From: Nitrospirota bacterium
GTDB taxonomy: Bacteria; Nitrospirota; Thermodesulfovibrionia; Thermodesulfovibrionales; JdFR-85
Length of the DNA: 34,706 bases
Direction: 5' to 3'
NCBI GenBank assembly: GCA_011051565.1
Contig: DRKX01000015.1
Coordinates: 1-34,706, forward strand
Part shown: piece by piece, positions 18,060-25,971 of the stretch
Numbering within the stretch: the first letter of the stretch is position 1
How the letters are laid out: every line of letters begins with the position of its first letter
Program-made: the position numbers and the translations under genes
The notes under the pieces: generated by a model
What the model saw: the letters and a program-made list of their open reading frames with translations, nothing else
Database searches by the model: none
What the model was told of the DNA's origin: nothing

Positions 18060-18496
18060 AGTAAGAGAGTAAAGGAACTCCTGCCACCAGGAGGGAGCCT
18101 TGCAGTGTATGTCGGGCAGTCGGAGCCAGACAAAAACCTACGGACTTTTCGATTAATATCCCCCCCTGTTTAACAGCCAGGTTGCAGGCGGGTATCCACC
18201 CGACCTGCCTGCGCCGCGTCCTCTGTCCTTCCAGGAAAGCCCGCAAAAAAAACAGCGCGGCAGGCGTTTCGAACTCTTTAGGAGGCGGCCTGTATCACCA
18301 ATGCGGGGGATGTCCCTCGAATGACAAAAGCGGTTTTCTCCCGAGACTGCCTTTGTTTCGGCTGAAGGAAGTCGGAAACATCCTCGGCGGGCTGTGTCGG
18401 GCAACGCCATTATGGGAAGCAAACAAGTGAATGAGTTGCTTCAATGAAGTCCTCGGGCTGGGTATGACCATCGGGCTTTCAGGGCAACAATGCTTC

Positions 18497-18528
18497 TTGA
18501 CAATTTAGCCACCAAGTGGTTAAATTGT
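18497..18528 (+). promoter_or_regulatory. Promoter overlapped by a near-perfect palindrome
   Basis: TTGACA (18497-18502), 17 bp, TTAAAT (18520-18525); ACAATTTAGCCAC (18500-18512) CAA GTGGTTAAATTGT (18516-18528), one mismatch between arms. ATG follows at 18533. Confidence 0.65.
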
Positions 18529-18532
18529 AACC

Positions 18533-19792
18533 ATGATAAAGAGACATATCGCTTCGGATATCTTAGATTCCCTCCGGCATTTCCCGGTAGTCCTTCTTAC
18601 CGGGGCAAGGCAGGTCGGCAAATCCACCCTGGCGGAGATGCTCTCGAAGACCAGGTGGAAGGCCGCATACCTTACGCTTGACAGCCGCGTGGTGCTCGAT
18701 GCCGCGCTTGCAGACCCGGACGGGTTCATAAGCGGCACTCCTGTCCCGGCGATAATCGACGAGGTGCAGAGGTCCCCCGACCTCATGCGTGCCATAAAGG
18801 GCGTTGTTGACAGAGACCGCAGGCCCGGGCAGTTCTTGCTTGCCGGCTCTGCCAACCTGATGACCCTTCAAAAGGTCTCGGAGACCCTTGCCGGCAGGGT
18901 GGCGCTCCATGAGCTCCAGCCCTTCATGTGGTCGGAGATAGCCAAGAAGAAGCCGCCCGCCATCCTGCGAGAACTCTTTTCGGCAGAGGACGCGGGGGCG
19001 CTCGCAAGGAAATGGAAGAGGCGCACATTTCCTGACAGGCGAAAGGAGATAGAGAAACTCATAATCGCAGGAGGTTATCCCACCCTGTCGCTTATGAAAT
19101 CGACCAGCGCCCGCAGGCGGTGGTTCGACTCCTACAGGCAGACCTATATCGAAAGGGACATCCGCGACATGGCTGCCATCCAGCACCTGCCTGACTTCGG
19201 CAGGCTCCTGAGCCTCCTTTCATTCAGGACAGGGCAGATGATCAACTTCTCGGAGGTATCGAGGGAGGTGGGCCTGCCGCTCAGCACACTCAAAAGATAC
19301 ATGGACCTCCTCGAGGTCACATACCAGATATATTTCCTGAGACCCTATTTCGTGAACATCGGCAAGCGCCTGATAAAGATGCCGAAGCTCTACTTCGGCG
19401 ACAGCGGCATGGCCTGCCATCTCTCGGCGGTCGAGGACTGGAAGACCCTCGAGCGGCAGGGCAGGGTCGGCAGCATGGTCGAGACATGGGCGGCCTCGGA
19501 ACTGAGAAAGCTCGTATCCCTTGGAGGGGCAAGGTATCAGCTCTATTTCTGGCGCACCTATGCAGGGCGGGAGGTGGACTTTATAATCGAACATGGGGAT
19601 AAGGTCGTTGCTATAGAGGTGAAGTGGTCTCAAAGTCTTGAGAACTCCGACCTCGCAGGGCTCAAGGACTGCGCCGGCGACCTGAAGGGAAGGCACGTCC
19701 TGTCGGTTCTCCTCTATCCAGGAACGGAACTTGTCGCTGTTGATAAGCAGACCATTGCAATGCCTTTTGGGGTCTTCTTCGGGGTTGATTGA
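18533..19792 (+). CDS. AAA ATPase with DUF4143-like C-terminal domain
   Basis: HFPVVLLTGARQVGKSTLAEML (Walker A), AIIDEVQRSPDLM (Walker B), RDIRDMAAIQHLPDFGRLLSLLSFRTGQMIN, GREVDFIIEHGDKVVAIEVKWS. Confidence 0.93.
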   Translation: MIKRHIASDILDSLRHFPVVLLTGARQVGKSTLAEMLSKTRWKAAYLTLDSRVVLDAALADPDGFISGTPVPAIIDEVQRSPDLMRAIKGVVDRDRRPGQFLLAGSANLMTLQKVSETLAGRVALHELQPFMWSEIAKKKPPAILRELFSAEDAGALARKWKRRTFPDRRKEIEKLIIAGGYPTLSLMKSTSARRRWFDSYRQTYIERDIRDMAAIQHLPDFGRLLSLLSFRTGQMINFSEVSREVGLPLSTLKRYMDLLEVTYQIYFLRPYFVNIGKRLIKMPKLYFGDSGMACHLSAVEDWKTLERQGRVGSMVETWAASELRKLVSLGGARYQLYFWRTYAGREVDFIIEHGDKVVAIEVKWSQSLENSDLAGLKDCAGDLKGRHVLSVLLYPGTELVAVDKQTIAMPFGVFFGVD

Positions 19793-19837
19793 TGATGGAT
19801 AAAGGAAAAATCGTGCCCTTCCGACCGGCTGAGCCTT

Positions 19838-19999
19838 TTACAAAGGAGGCCAAGGAGAGATGGTCTTGAGCGAGGGCTTGAGCTCCGGCAAGACGACCCG
19901 CTTTGCCTTCTTCCAGTCTACATAATCGGTCGAGTCGCGGGTGGCCCAGAACTCCCTCTCCTCGTCTTCGTTCTTGAATTTAGGAACCCTCTTTTTCAT
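19838..19999 (-). pseudogene. Truncated CopG-family (BrnA-like) antitoxin
   Basis: MKKRVPKFKNEDEEREFWATRDSTDYVDWKKAKRVVLPELKPSLKTISPWPPL*; conserved N-terminal part, but the ribbon-helix-helix following LKTIS is missing. Confidence 0.65.
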
Positions 20000-20027
20000 T
20001 GTACCTGTAGACCCTCCTTTATACCCC

Positions 20028-20450
20028 TTATTTTACATCCTCAACCCACACAACATGTTTCCTGAACTTGCCGTTCTTGAGACCGTCATAGAGCCGCCGG
20101 TCTGCGGTCACCATCCTACCCTTGATAAGGGCTGCAAGGGCAACGTAGAGGCAGTCGTATATGCTCTGTCCCGTCTGGTTGGCGAAGGCGAAGGCTGAGT
20201 CAAGAAATGAAGTGAATGAATGATGCTGTATGGGATACCGTCGGAGTGCGTCCCTCAACTGCAGTGCCTCCTCCGTGGTGACGACACCGCGCCGCGTCCA
20301 TTTGCAGATTATGCTGTCCAGCTCTAAGAGCAGGAAATCAGGGGCGTGGAGCCGGTTTTTCTCCCTTAGGACCGAAAGCGCAGCCTCGCTGTGCTCCTCC
20401 TCGATGAACCATTTCGCCACCACGCTTGCATCGACAATGAATACGCTCAC
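20028..20450 (-). CDS. PIN-domain (VapC/FitB-like) toxin
   Basis: MSVFIVDASVVAKWFIEEEHSEAAL...DFLLLELDSIICKW...SIYDCLYVALA; overlaps its antitoxin gene by 4 nt. Confidence 0.9.
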   Translation of the reverse strand: MSVFIVDASVVAKWFIEEEHSEAALSVLREKNRLHAPDFLLLELDSIICKWTRRGVVTTEEALQLRDALRRYPIQHHSFTSFLDSAFAFANQTGQSIYDCLYVALAALIKGRMVTADRRLYDGLKNGKFRKHVVWVEDVK

Positions 20451-20686
20451 CGTACCCGGTCCTCGTGGATAAGTTCGACCGTGTCGGGGAACCTCCTGCC
20501 TTTGAACCTCTGACGGAATTCTTCGCAGATCTTCCGGGCGGTCTCCACATCCACCCTGGGCTCAAGGGCGGCCTGCTCCAGGATAAGCTTCACCTCACTC
20601 TGAAGAGAACGCCCCTCCTCCATGGCGCGCTTTTTAAGGCGCTCTACAACCTCCTTGCTCAGGTTGCGAACCAGTATCTGTGCCAT
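20447..20686 (-). CDS. FitA-like antitoxin
   Basis: MAQILVRNLSKEVVERLKKRAMEEGRSLQSEVKLILEQAA, Arc/FitA-type ribbon-helix-helix, coupled to the PIN toxin. Confidence 0.85.
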   Translation of the reverse strand: MAQILVRNLSKEVVERLKKRAMEEGRSLQSEVKLILEQAALEPRVDVETARKICEEFRQRFKGRRFPDTVELIHEDRVR

Positions 20687-20710
20687 GACTTAGCCTCCCA
20701 CACACATAAT

Positions 20711-20748
20711 GCTATCATTATGATAGCAAGAGGCCCTGTCCTTGTCAA
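20711..20748 (-). promoter_or_regulatory. Promoter plus operator palindrome for the fitAB-like pair
   Basis: Minus-strand TTGACA (20743-20748), 17 bp, TATCAT (20720-20725), the latter inside the perfect palindrome GCTATCAT-T-ATGATAGC (20711-20727). Confidence 0.6.
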
Positions 20749-20749
20749 C

Positions 20750-20998
20750 TTTATTGCTGGATTTGCCGACTCCGCAAGCATCCGGTTGAACTCCTGTATC
20801 TGTCTTGCTTGGTCAGGTATCATAAGAAGCGGCCTCAGGCGGCGTTCCGAAAAATACCGGATTGCCCTCTGGTCATCCAGCCCCGGAAGAGTCCTCTGAA
20901 TCTCCTCCGGGAGCTTCAGGAGCCCCATCACCTGACACACCCTTGCTCGTGTAATCCCCAGTTCCCTTGCTATATCGGCCTGTGAATCGATTTCTTTT
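20750..20998 (-). pseudogene. Remnant of a ParB-like HTH protein, copy 1
   Basis: Minus-frame KKEIDSQADIARELGITRARVCQVMGLLKLPEEIQRTLPGLDDQRAIRYFSERRLRPLLMIPDQARQIQEFNRML; HTH of ParB/KorB type, no intact N-terminus. Confidence 0.55.
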
Positions 20999-21397
20999 TT
21001 ATATCCTTAGCACCTTCAGCCTGGTGCATGCCCTAATGAGCTCAAAATCGCTGTCCTTGTGAAGGAGGGTCAGGTTGTTCTCCATGCATATGGCGGCGAT
21101 GATGCAGTCGACGGTCTTTCTTACGGTCTTGCCCCTTTTTCTGCAATCTCTGTAAATCCCGGCCGCCTTCAGGTAGGTCTCCGTGCCCTTCGGCCTATGG
21201 ATCGGGAGTTCCAGAAGATAGTCCTTCACCCTCTTGAAGTCCTTGTCCTCCTTTATCCCCTGGAGGATTTCGGTAAGAATTATCTCGGTGATGGAAATGT
21301 CTTCCTCTTCTTCAATGAGCCTGTGAAGGGCATGGCGCTCCTTGGAGTGTGCGCCATTCAGAAAATCTATCCAGACGCTCGTGTCGACAAGGATCAT
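20999..21397 (-). CDS. vapC: VapC-like PIN-domain toxin
   Basis: MILVDTSVWIDFLNGAHSKERHALHRLIEEEEDISITEIILTEILQG...TVDCIIAAICMENNLTLLHKDSDFELI. Confidence 0.93.
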   Translation of the reverse strand: MILVDTSVWIDFLNGAHSKERHALHRLIEEEEDISITEIILTEILQGIKEDKDFKRVKDYLLELPIHRPKGTETYLKAAGIYRDCRKRGKTVRKTVDCIIAAICMENNLTLLHKDSDFELIRACTRLKVLRI

Positions 21398-21600
21398 ACT
21401 CTGTCTCTGCTTTTCCTCATCTCATCGAGGTTGCCCTGCCACTCGACCTTGCCTTCAAGCTCAAGGAGCTTTTTCCGCTTGAACCTCTTTACGAGTTCCT
21501 CAAGGGCGTAGTTCACAAGCTCTTTTTTGGTCTTTTTATGGGTGAGTTTCATGGCCTCGTCCACGAGCTTCTCGTCAAGCTCGATATTCGTTCTTAACAT
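21394..21600 (-). CDS. vapB: VapB-like antitoxin
   Basis: MLRTNIELDEKLVDEAMKLTHKKTKKELVNYALEELVKRFKRKKLLELEGKVEW; 4-nt overlap with vapC. Confidence 0.92.
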   Translation of the reverse strand: MLRTNIELDEKLVDEAMKLTHKKTKKELVNYALEELVKRFKRKKLLELEGKVEWQGNLDEMRKSRDRV

Positions 21601-21689
21601 AGCGGTATCCTCCTCCGATTACATACACCAAATATAGCATATTTATGTGTGTGTAGCAAGGGGGATTTTTTGAACGATACGGGCATCGG

Positions 21690-21912
21690 TCGCGGAATGA
21701 GTGGAAGACAAAGTCTGCACCCTTTCAAGCATCCTATTGAACTTCCTCACCTGCTCATCCGGGCCAGGTATCATAAGAAGCGGCCTTAGGCGGCGTTCCG
21801 AAAAATACCGGTTTGCCCTCTGGTCATCCAGCCCCGGAAGAGTCCTCTGAATCTCCTCCGGAAGCTTGGGAGTGCCGGTTAACTCGATCGGCCTGGACAA
21901 GCAGACTGACAA
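21690..21912 (-). pseudogene. Remnant of a ParB-like HTH protein, copy 2
   Basis: KLPEEIQRTLPGLDDQRANRYFSERRLRPLLMIPGPDEQVRKFNRMLERV; lacks the HTH part seen in copy 1. Confidence 0.5.
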
Positions 21913-21973
21913 GTATACTTTGTATGTTATTGTTCATCGTTTAGATGATATTCCGACATAAACTCTGTACCAG

Positions 21974-22019
21974 TATAATTGATATGCCATATTTCCCTTT
22001 TTCTGAGAATTATGGCATA
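21974..22019 (+). promoter_or_regulatory. Putative AbiEi operator region
   Basis: TATAAT at 21974-21979, then inverted repeat TATGCCATA (21983-21991) / TATGGCATA (22011-22019) just upstream of the ATG at 22031. Confidence 0.5.
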
Positions 22020-22030
22020 CTAAATATACT

Positions 22031-22837
22031 ATGGAAGATATCTTAGGCTTAGGTAAGGGGGACAGGAAACGACTGTCTGCTGTATTACGGGAGACGAAAG
22101 GGACTATTACTGTCCGGGAAGCGGCGGAGATATTGAAAGTCCCTCGGTTCGATGCAGCAAAGATGCTTTCCCGCTGGACTAAGAGGGGCTGGCTTTCCCG
22201 TGTCCGCCGTGGTCTCTATATTCGGGTACCGCTTGAATCACGAACAGCGGACATTCCGCTGGAAGACCCGTGGGTAATCGCTGACCGGTTATTCTCGCCC
22301 TGTTACATCGGAGGCTGGACGGCAGCCGAATATTGGGGCCTTACAGAGCAGATATTCCGTACTGTTGTTGTTATGACCTCAAGACAGGTGAGAGACCGCA
22401 CCCCTATCATAAAAGGGACAAACTTCTTGATTCGCACTATTTCACAAAAGGCGTTGTTCGGAACCAAACCGGTCTGGAGGGGACAGATAAAAGTATCGGT
22501 TTCCGATCCGGAGCGGACGATTCTCGATATGCTGGATGCTCCAAAGCTTGCTGGTGGGATTCGGCCGACGGCAGATATTCTTTCGAACTACCTGAAATCA
22601 GAAAAGATGAATCTTGAGCTTTTAATTTCGTATGCTGAACGCTTAGGGAACGGTGCCGTCTTTAAGAGGCTTGGCTTTCTGCTGGAGCGCCTTGCGCCTG
22701 AGCAGAAGGGCTTCATTAAGAAGTGCAGGACAATGCTGACAAAGGGCAATGCAAAGCTCGACCCGGCATTGAAGGCCGAGCAACTGGTAACCCGATGGCG
22801 GCTATGGGTGCCGGAGAGTTGGGCAAAGGAAGGCTAA
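22031..22837 (+). CDS. AbiEi-family type IV antitoxin (winged-helix regulator)
   Basis: TVREAAEILKVPRFDAAKMLSRWTKRGWLSRVRRGLYIRVPLE...DPWVIADRLFSPCYIGGWTAAEYWGLTEQ; coupled to an AbiEii-like gene. Confidence 0.9.
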   Translation: MEDILGLGKGDRKRLSAVLRETKGTITVREAAEILKVPRFDAAKMLSRWTKRGWLSRVRRGLYIRVPLESRTADIPLEDPWVIADRLFSPCYIGGWTAAEYWGLTEQIFRTVVVMTSRQVRDRTPIIKGTNFLIRTISQKALFGTKPVWRGQIKVSVSDPERTILDMLDAPKLAGGIRPTADILSNYLKSEKMNLELLISYAERLGNGAVFKRLGFLLERLAPEQKGFIKKCRTMLTKGNAKLDPALKAEQLVTRWRLWVPESWAKEG

Positions 22838-24283
22838 GTGATCGACCGGCAGGAAATAAGCGACTTCTCAAGGGAATTCGGCCTTGCCGCCAATGTCATC
22901 GAGAAAGACTATGTCCTGGGATGGCTGTTAGCGGGAATCTCCGGTCATCCTGAACTCGGCTCAAGCTGGATATTTAAAGGAGGAACGTGCCTGAAGAAGT
23001 GCTACTTCGAGACATACCGTTTTTCAGAAGACCTTGATTTCACGGTCGTGCAATCCGATCATCAAGACGAGGCCTTTCTTGTCGAGGCGTTCAAGCAGAT
23101 CGCTGATTGGGTCTACGACGCCTCCGGCATAGAAATTCCCCATGAGCTGATCCGTTTTGATGTCTATACAAATCCTCGCGGTAAGATGTCTGTTCAGGGC
23201 AGGATTGGATATAGAGGGCCCCTAAGGCCTGGCGGTGATTTGCCGCGCGTTAAGCTGGATTTGATTGGTGACGAGTTGCTGGTTTTGGACCCTTCAAGCC
23301 GAGAAGTGCATCATCCTTATACCGATAGGCCGAATGGTGGAATATCTGTCCGGTGCTTCAGTTTCGAAGAAGTATTTGCGGAAAAAATCAGGGCATTGGC
23401 TGAACGCTTAAGACCTCGAGACCTCTATGATGTAATCCATCTCTTCCGTCACGACAGCACAAAACATAGCCGGGAGTTGATTTTGTCCACACTTGAAAAG
23501 AAGTGCGCCTTCAAAGGCATACCGCTGCCGACACTGGAGTTTCTTGCAGACAAACCAGAACGGGCCGAGCTTGAAACTGAATGGGAAAACATGCTCTGGC
23601 ATCAAGTGCCCGTATTGCCGCCCTTCGAGCAATTCTGGCAGGAGCTTCCGCAGATATTCGATTGGCTCTATCGTACCATCGTTAAGCCTGCACCTTCAGC
23701 CATGCCGGCTATGGGGCGTGCAGTTGATGTATCATGGCATCCGCCAGCTATGGCTCAAGCATGGCACGCGTCAGTTCCGCTTGAGCTGATTCGTTATGCC
23801 GCTGCAAACCGCCTTTGTGTCCAACTGAACTATACAGATGCAAAGGGAATTCAAAAGAACCCGGTCATAGAGCCATATTCTCTGCGCCGCACCAAGGACG
23901 GCAACCTTCTTCTCTATGCCGTGAAGTATGAGTCCGGGGAGGATAGGGCATATAGAGTCGATAGGATTCGGGGCGCAAAGGTTACGAAAATATCGTTTAT
24001 CCCCCGATACGTGGTTGAGCTGACAACACCCGGAATTATTTCCGCACCTCCCCTTACGAGGACACGCAAGACAGGTATTACAGGGAACACTGCTACAAGA
24101 AAGCCGAAGAAGAGGACTTCAGGTTTTGGGAGCTACGGACCGAAATATGTCTTCAGATGCATGATATGCGGCAGGAAGTTCACCCGAAAATCGTATGATG
24201 CGGCATTAAATCAACACAAGAATAGGCAGGGGTATCCGTGTCCCGGTCGAACCGGCATTTATGTAACCACAAAGTACCAGTAG
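22838..24283 (+). CDS. AbiEii/AbiGii-family nucleotidyltransferase toxin with WYL-like and zinc-finger-like C-terminal extensions
   Basis: VIEKDYVLGWLLAGIS...WIFKGGTCLKKCYFETYRFSEDLDFTV; extension ELIRYAAANRLCVQLNYTDAKG...VIEPYSLRRTKDGNLLLYAVKYESGEDRAYRVDRIRGAKV (WYL-like), then CMIC-x15-H-x7-C. Confidence 0.88.
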   Translation: MIDRQEISDFSREFGLAANVIEKDYVLGWLLAGISGHPELGSSWIFKGGTCLKKCYFETYRFSEDLDFTVVQSDHQDEAFLVEAFKQIADWVYDASGIEIPHELIRFDVYTNPRGKMSVQGRIGYRGPLRPGGDLPRVKLDLIGDELLVLDPSSREVHHPYTDRPNGGISVRCFSFEEVFAEKIRALAERLRPRDLYDVIHLFRHDSTKHSRELILSTLEKKCAFKGIPLPTLEFLADKPERAELETEWENMLWHQVPVLPPFEQFWQELPQIFDWLYRTIVKPAPSAMPAMGRAVDVSWHPPAMAQAWHASVPLELIRYAAANRLCVQLNYTDAKGIQKNPVIEPYSLRRTKDGNLLLYAVKYESGEDRAYRVDRIRGAKVTKISFIPRYVVELTTPGIISAPPLTRTRKTGITGNTATRKPKKRTSGFGSYGPKYVFRCMICGRKFTRKSYDAALNQHKNRQGYPCPGRTGIYVTTKYQ

Positions 24284-24720
24284 GTTGGTACTTCGAACTT
24301 CTCCATCAACCCGTCAATTACCTCATCCCTCTCCTTGGCAGATTCAAGCCCGGCTATCCTGAGAAGGGTCTTCCCGGAGAACAGTCTGATCAGGGCCTCG
24401 TCCTTGCAATGCCTCATGTAGGCCACAAAGTCCTCGGGTAGAAGATCGACTATCTTCATGAGCTGGGATGTTCTGGCCCGTGGAGACCTTGAAGTGCTGG
24501 TTTGCGTGCCGGAAATTTCTTTCAGGGCCATCAGTAAGGAATGCCTTGACCTTGAGGACCTCGGCGATGATATTCTTGGGTGCCGGCTTTGGAAGCGGTG
24601 GCTCTTCCGGCAGAGGTTCGCCGAAAACTATCCGGATGTGCCTTCCACGGTACTTGTACATTCTTGTAGGCAGCTGAACCGTCTTGCTTTTTGCGCATAG
24701 TTTCTCGTCCCACTCGAGAG
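24259..24720 (-). pseudogene. Frameshifted remnant of an unidentified protein
   Basis: Frame 24344..24913 carries YRGRHIRIVFGEPLPEEPPLPKPAPKNIIAEVLKVKAFLTDGPERNFRHANQHFKVSTGQNIP; reading then appears to move to frame 24259..24531: QLMKIVDLLPEDFVAYMRHCKDEALIRLFSGKTLLRIAGLESAKERDEVIDGLMEKFEVPTYWYFVVT*. Confidence 0.5.
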
Positions 24721-24909
24721 GCGATCGAGTAAGCATTGAGCAGCCACCTCCCTTCGTGCAAGCCCACTGCTGTTGACCCCTGTTCGACGGTGACAGGCAA
24801 AAACGGACGCCTCGAGGAGCAGGAGTCCGGTCGGCGTGGCGAAGGCCGAGTCGTGAAAAGATACGGGTGGGGTGGTGCCGTGAGGCATTGAACCGGCCCT
24901 CTCGTCTAC

Positions 24910-25452
24910 TCACGGGATCAGCCTGTACTTCCCCCCACGCCGGATCAGCCTGTACTCCTTGCGGCTCTTCTTAGAGGGGCAGCACATCGGGTCGAAGAGG
25001 CCGCGCACCAGCATGTCGATCGTGATCGTGCCGGAGGATATCTCCACCGACCTGATCCCCAGGCCGTCACCAAGGTACGTGGTGCTCACATTCACCGGAG
25101 TGCCGCCTTCGTCGACGACTGCTGCGAGATAGTAGAACGTCCCGCTGCCTCCGCCGTCCCAGCTCAGTACGACCGCTGCGTCACTGATCCCGTCGCCGTT
25201 GAGGTCGCCGAGTGCGGCTGCGACGAGTTCCACCATGAAGTCGTAAGGCGGCAGGGACTTGCCGCTCTCAGGCCGGGTCTCAACGTACCTTCCGTTGCCG
25301 AGCCTCACCTCGGTCCCGTTCAGCCTGTAGGCGGAGTTCTCCAGCGCCTCGATTGTCAGCCCGCGGGCCTCGGATGCCCCACCTCCGCCGGCTGCGGCCG
25401 GGACGTTCAGTATCGACCAGAGTATGATGACCAGTGCTGTAAGTACTCTCAT
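24910..25452 (-). CDS. Hypothetical secreted protein with repeat/FG-GAP-like segment
   Basis: MRVLTALVIILWSILNVPAAAGGG signal peptide, then AALGDLNGDGISDAAVVLSWDGGGSGTFYYLAAVVDEGGTPVNV. Confidence 0.7.
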   Translation of the reverse strand: MRVLTALVIILWSILNVPAAAGGGGASEARGLTIEALENSAYRLNGTEVRLGNGRYVETRPESGKSLPPYDFMVELVAAALGDLNGDGISDAAVVLSWDGGGSGTFYYLAAVVDEGGTPVNVSTTYLGDGLGIRSVEISSGTITIDMLVRGLFDPMCCPSKKSRKEYRLIRRGGKYRLIP

Positions 25453-25597
25453 GACCGGTCCCTGAATCGCCTCCGCCAACCCCCCCGCTGCCTCTCAACC
25501 GCGGTCCCACCGGCCGGACCGCCTGATGATTATGATTTAACCACCTCTCGGCCGCATTTGTCAAAACCGGCCCTTCGGCCCGCGAGGGAGGCCCCTG

Positions 25598-25720
25598 TTG
25601 ACTTTTGAGTCAATCGGTGCGTAAACTGTGCTTTGTTTTGATCTCAAAATCAATTCATTGATTGACAAACAACTCAAATTCAGTTATAATTTAGGTATCA
25701 GTTGATTGAGGAGTCAATCA
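25598..25720 (+). promoter_or_regulatory. Promoter and operator array of the hipBA-like operon
   Basis: TTGACA (25662-25667), 17 bp, TATAAT (25685-25690). Palindromes: TTGACT-N4-AGTCAA (25598-25613), TTGAT-N6-ATCAA (25638-25653), ATCAAT-TC-ATTGAT (25649-25662), TGATTGA-GGAG-TCAATCA (25703-25720). Confidence 0.7.
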
Positions 25721-25971
25721 TGCAGGATGTGGTTTCGACATTACTCGGGCAGATCATCGCCGAGGGGAGGAAGCGGGGATTCGGCCAGAAGGAGATAGCG
25801 ATGAGGGCGGGGATATCGCAGGAGACCCTCTCGCGCGCAAAGAAGGCGTCGGACCTGCAGCTCTCCACCCTCATCCGGCTGGCCAATGCCGTGGGGCTGA
25901 AAGTAGCGCTGGTCCCTGCTGCCCCTGTCCTGGAAAAAATCCTCTCAGGAGGTCTGTTCCGTGAAGACTGA
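25720..25971 (+). CDS. HipB-like/XRE HTH antitoxin
   Basis: IIAEGRKRGFGQKEIAMRAGISQETLSRAKKASDLQLSTLIRLANAVGLKVALVP. ATG at 25720 behind GAGGAG; the ORF track extends to TTG 25702. Confidence 0.85.
   Translation: MQDVVSTLLGQIIAEGRKRGFGQKEIAMRAGISQETLSRAKKASDLQLSTLIRLANAVGLKVALVPAAPVLEKILSGGLFRED

Larger units (their letters stand above)
20814..21867. repeat. Direct repeat pair ~103 bp (20814-20916 and 21765-21867)
   Basis: caggtatcataagaagcggcct...gtcctctgaatctcctccgg[g/a]agctt in both copies with only a few mismatches; they flank the VapBC-like pair. Confidence 0.8.

Noticed and set aside
18182-18215. Hairpin gcaggcgggt-atcc-acccgacctgc as a terminator
   Set aside because: Imperfect stem with a bulge and no T-run; could equally be a dispersed repeat, so not called.
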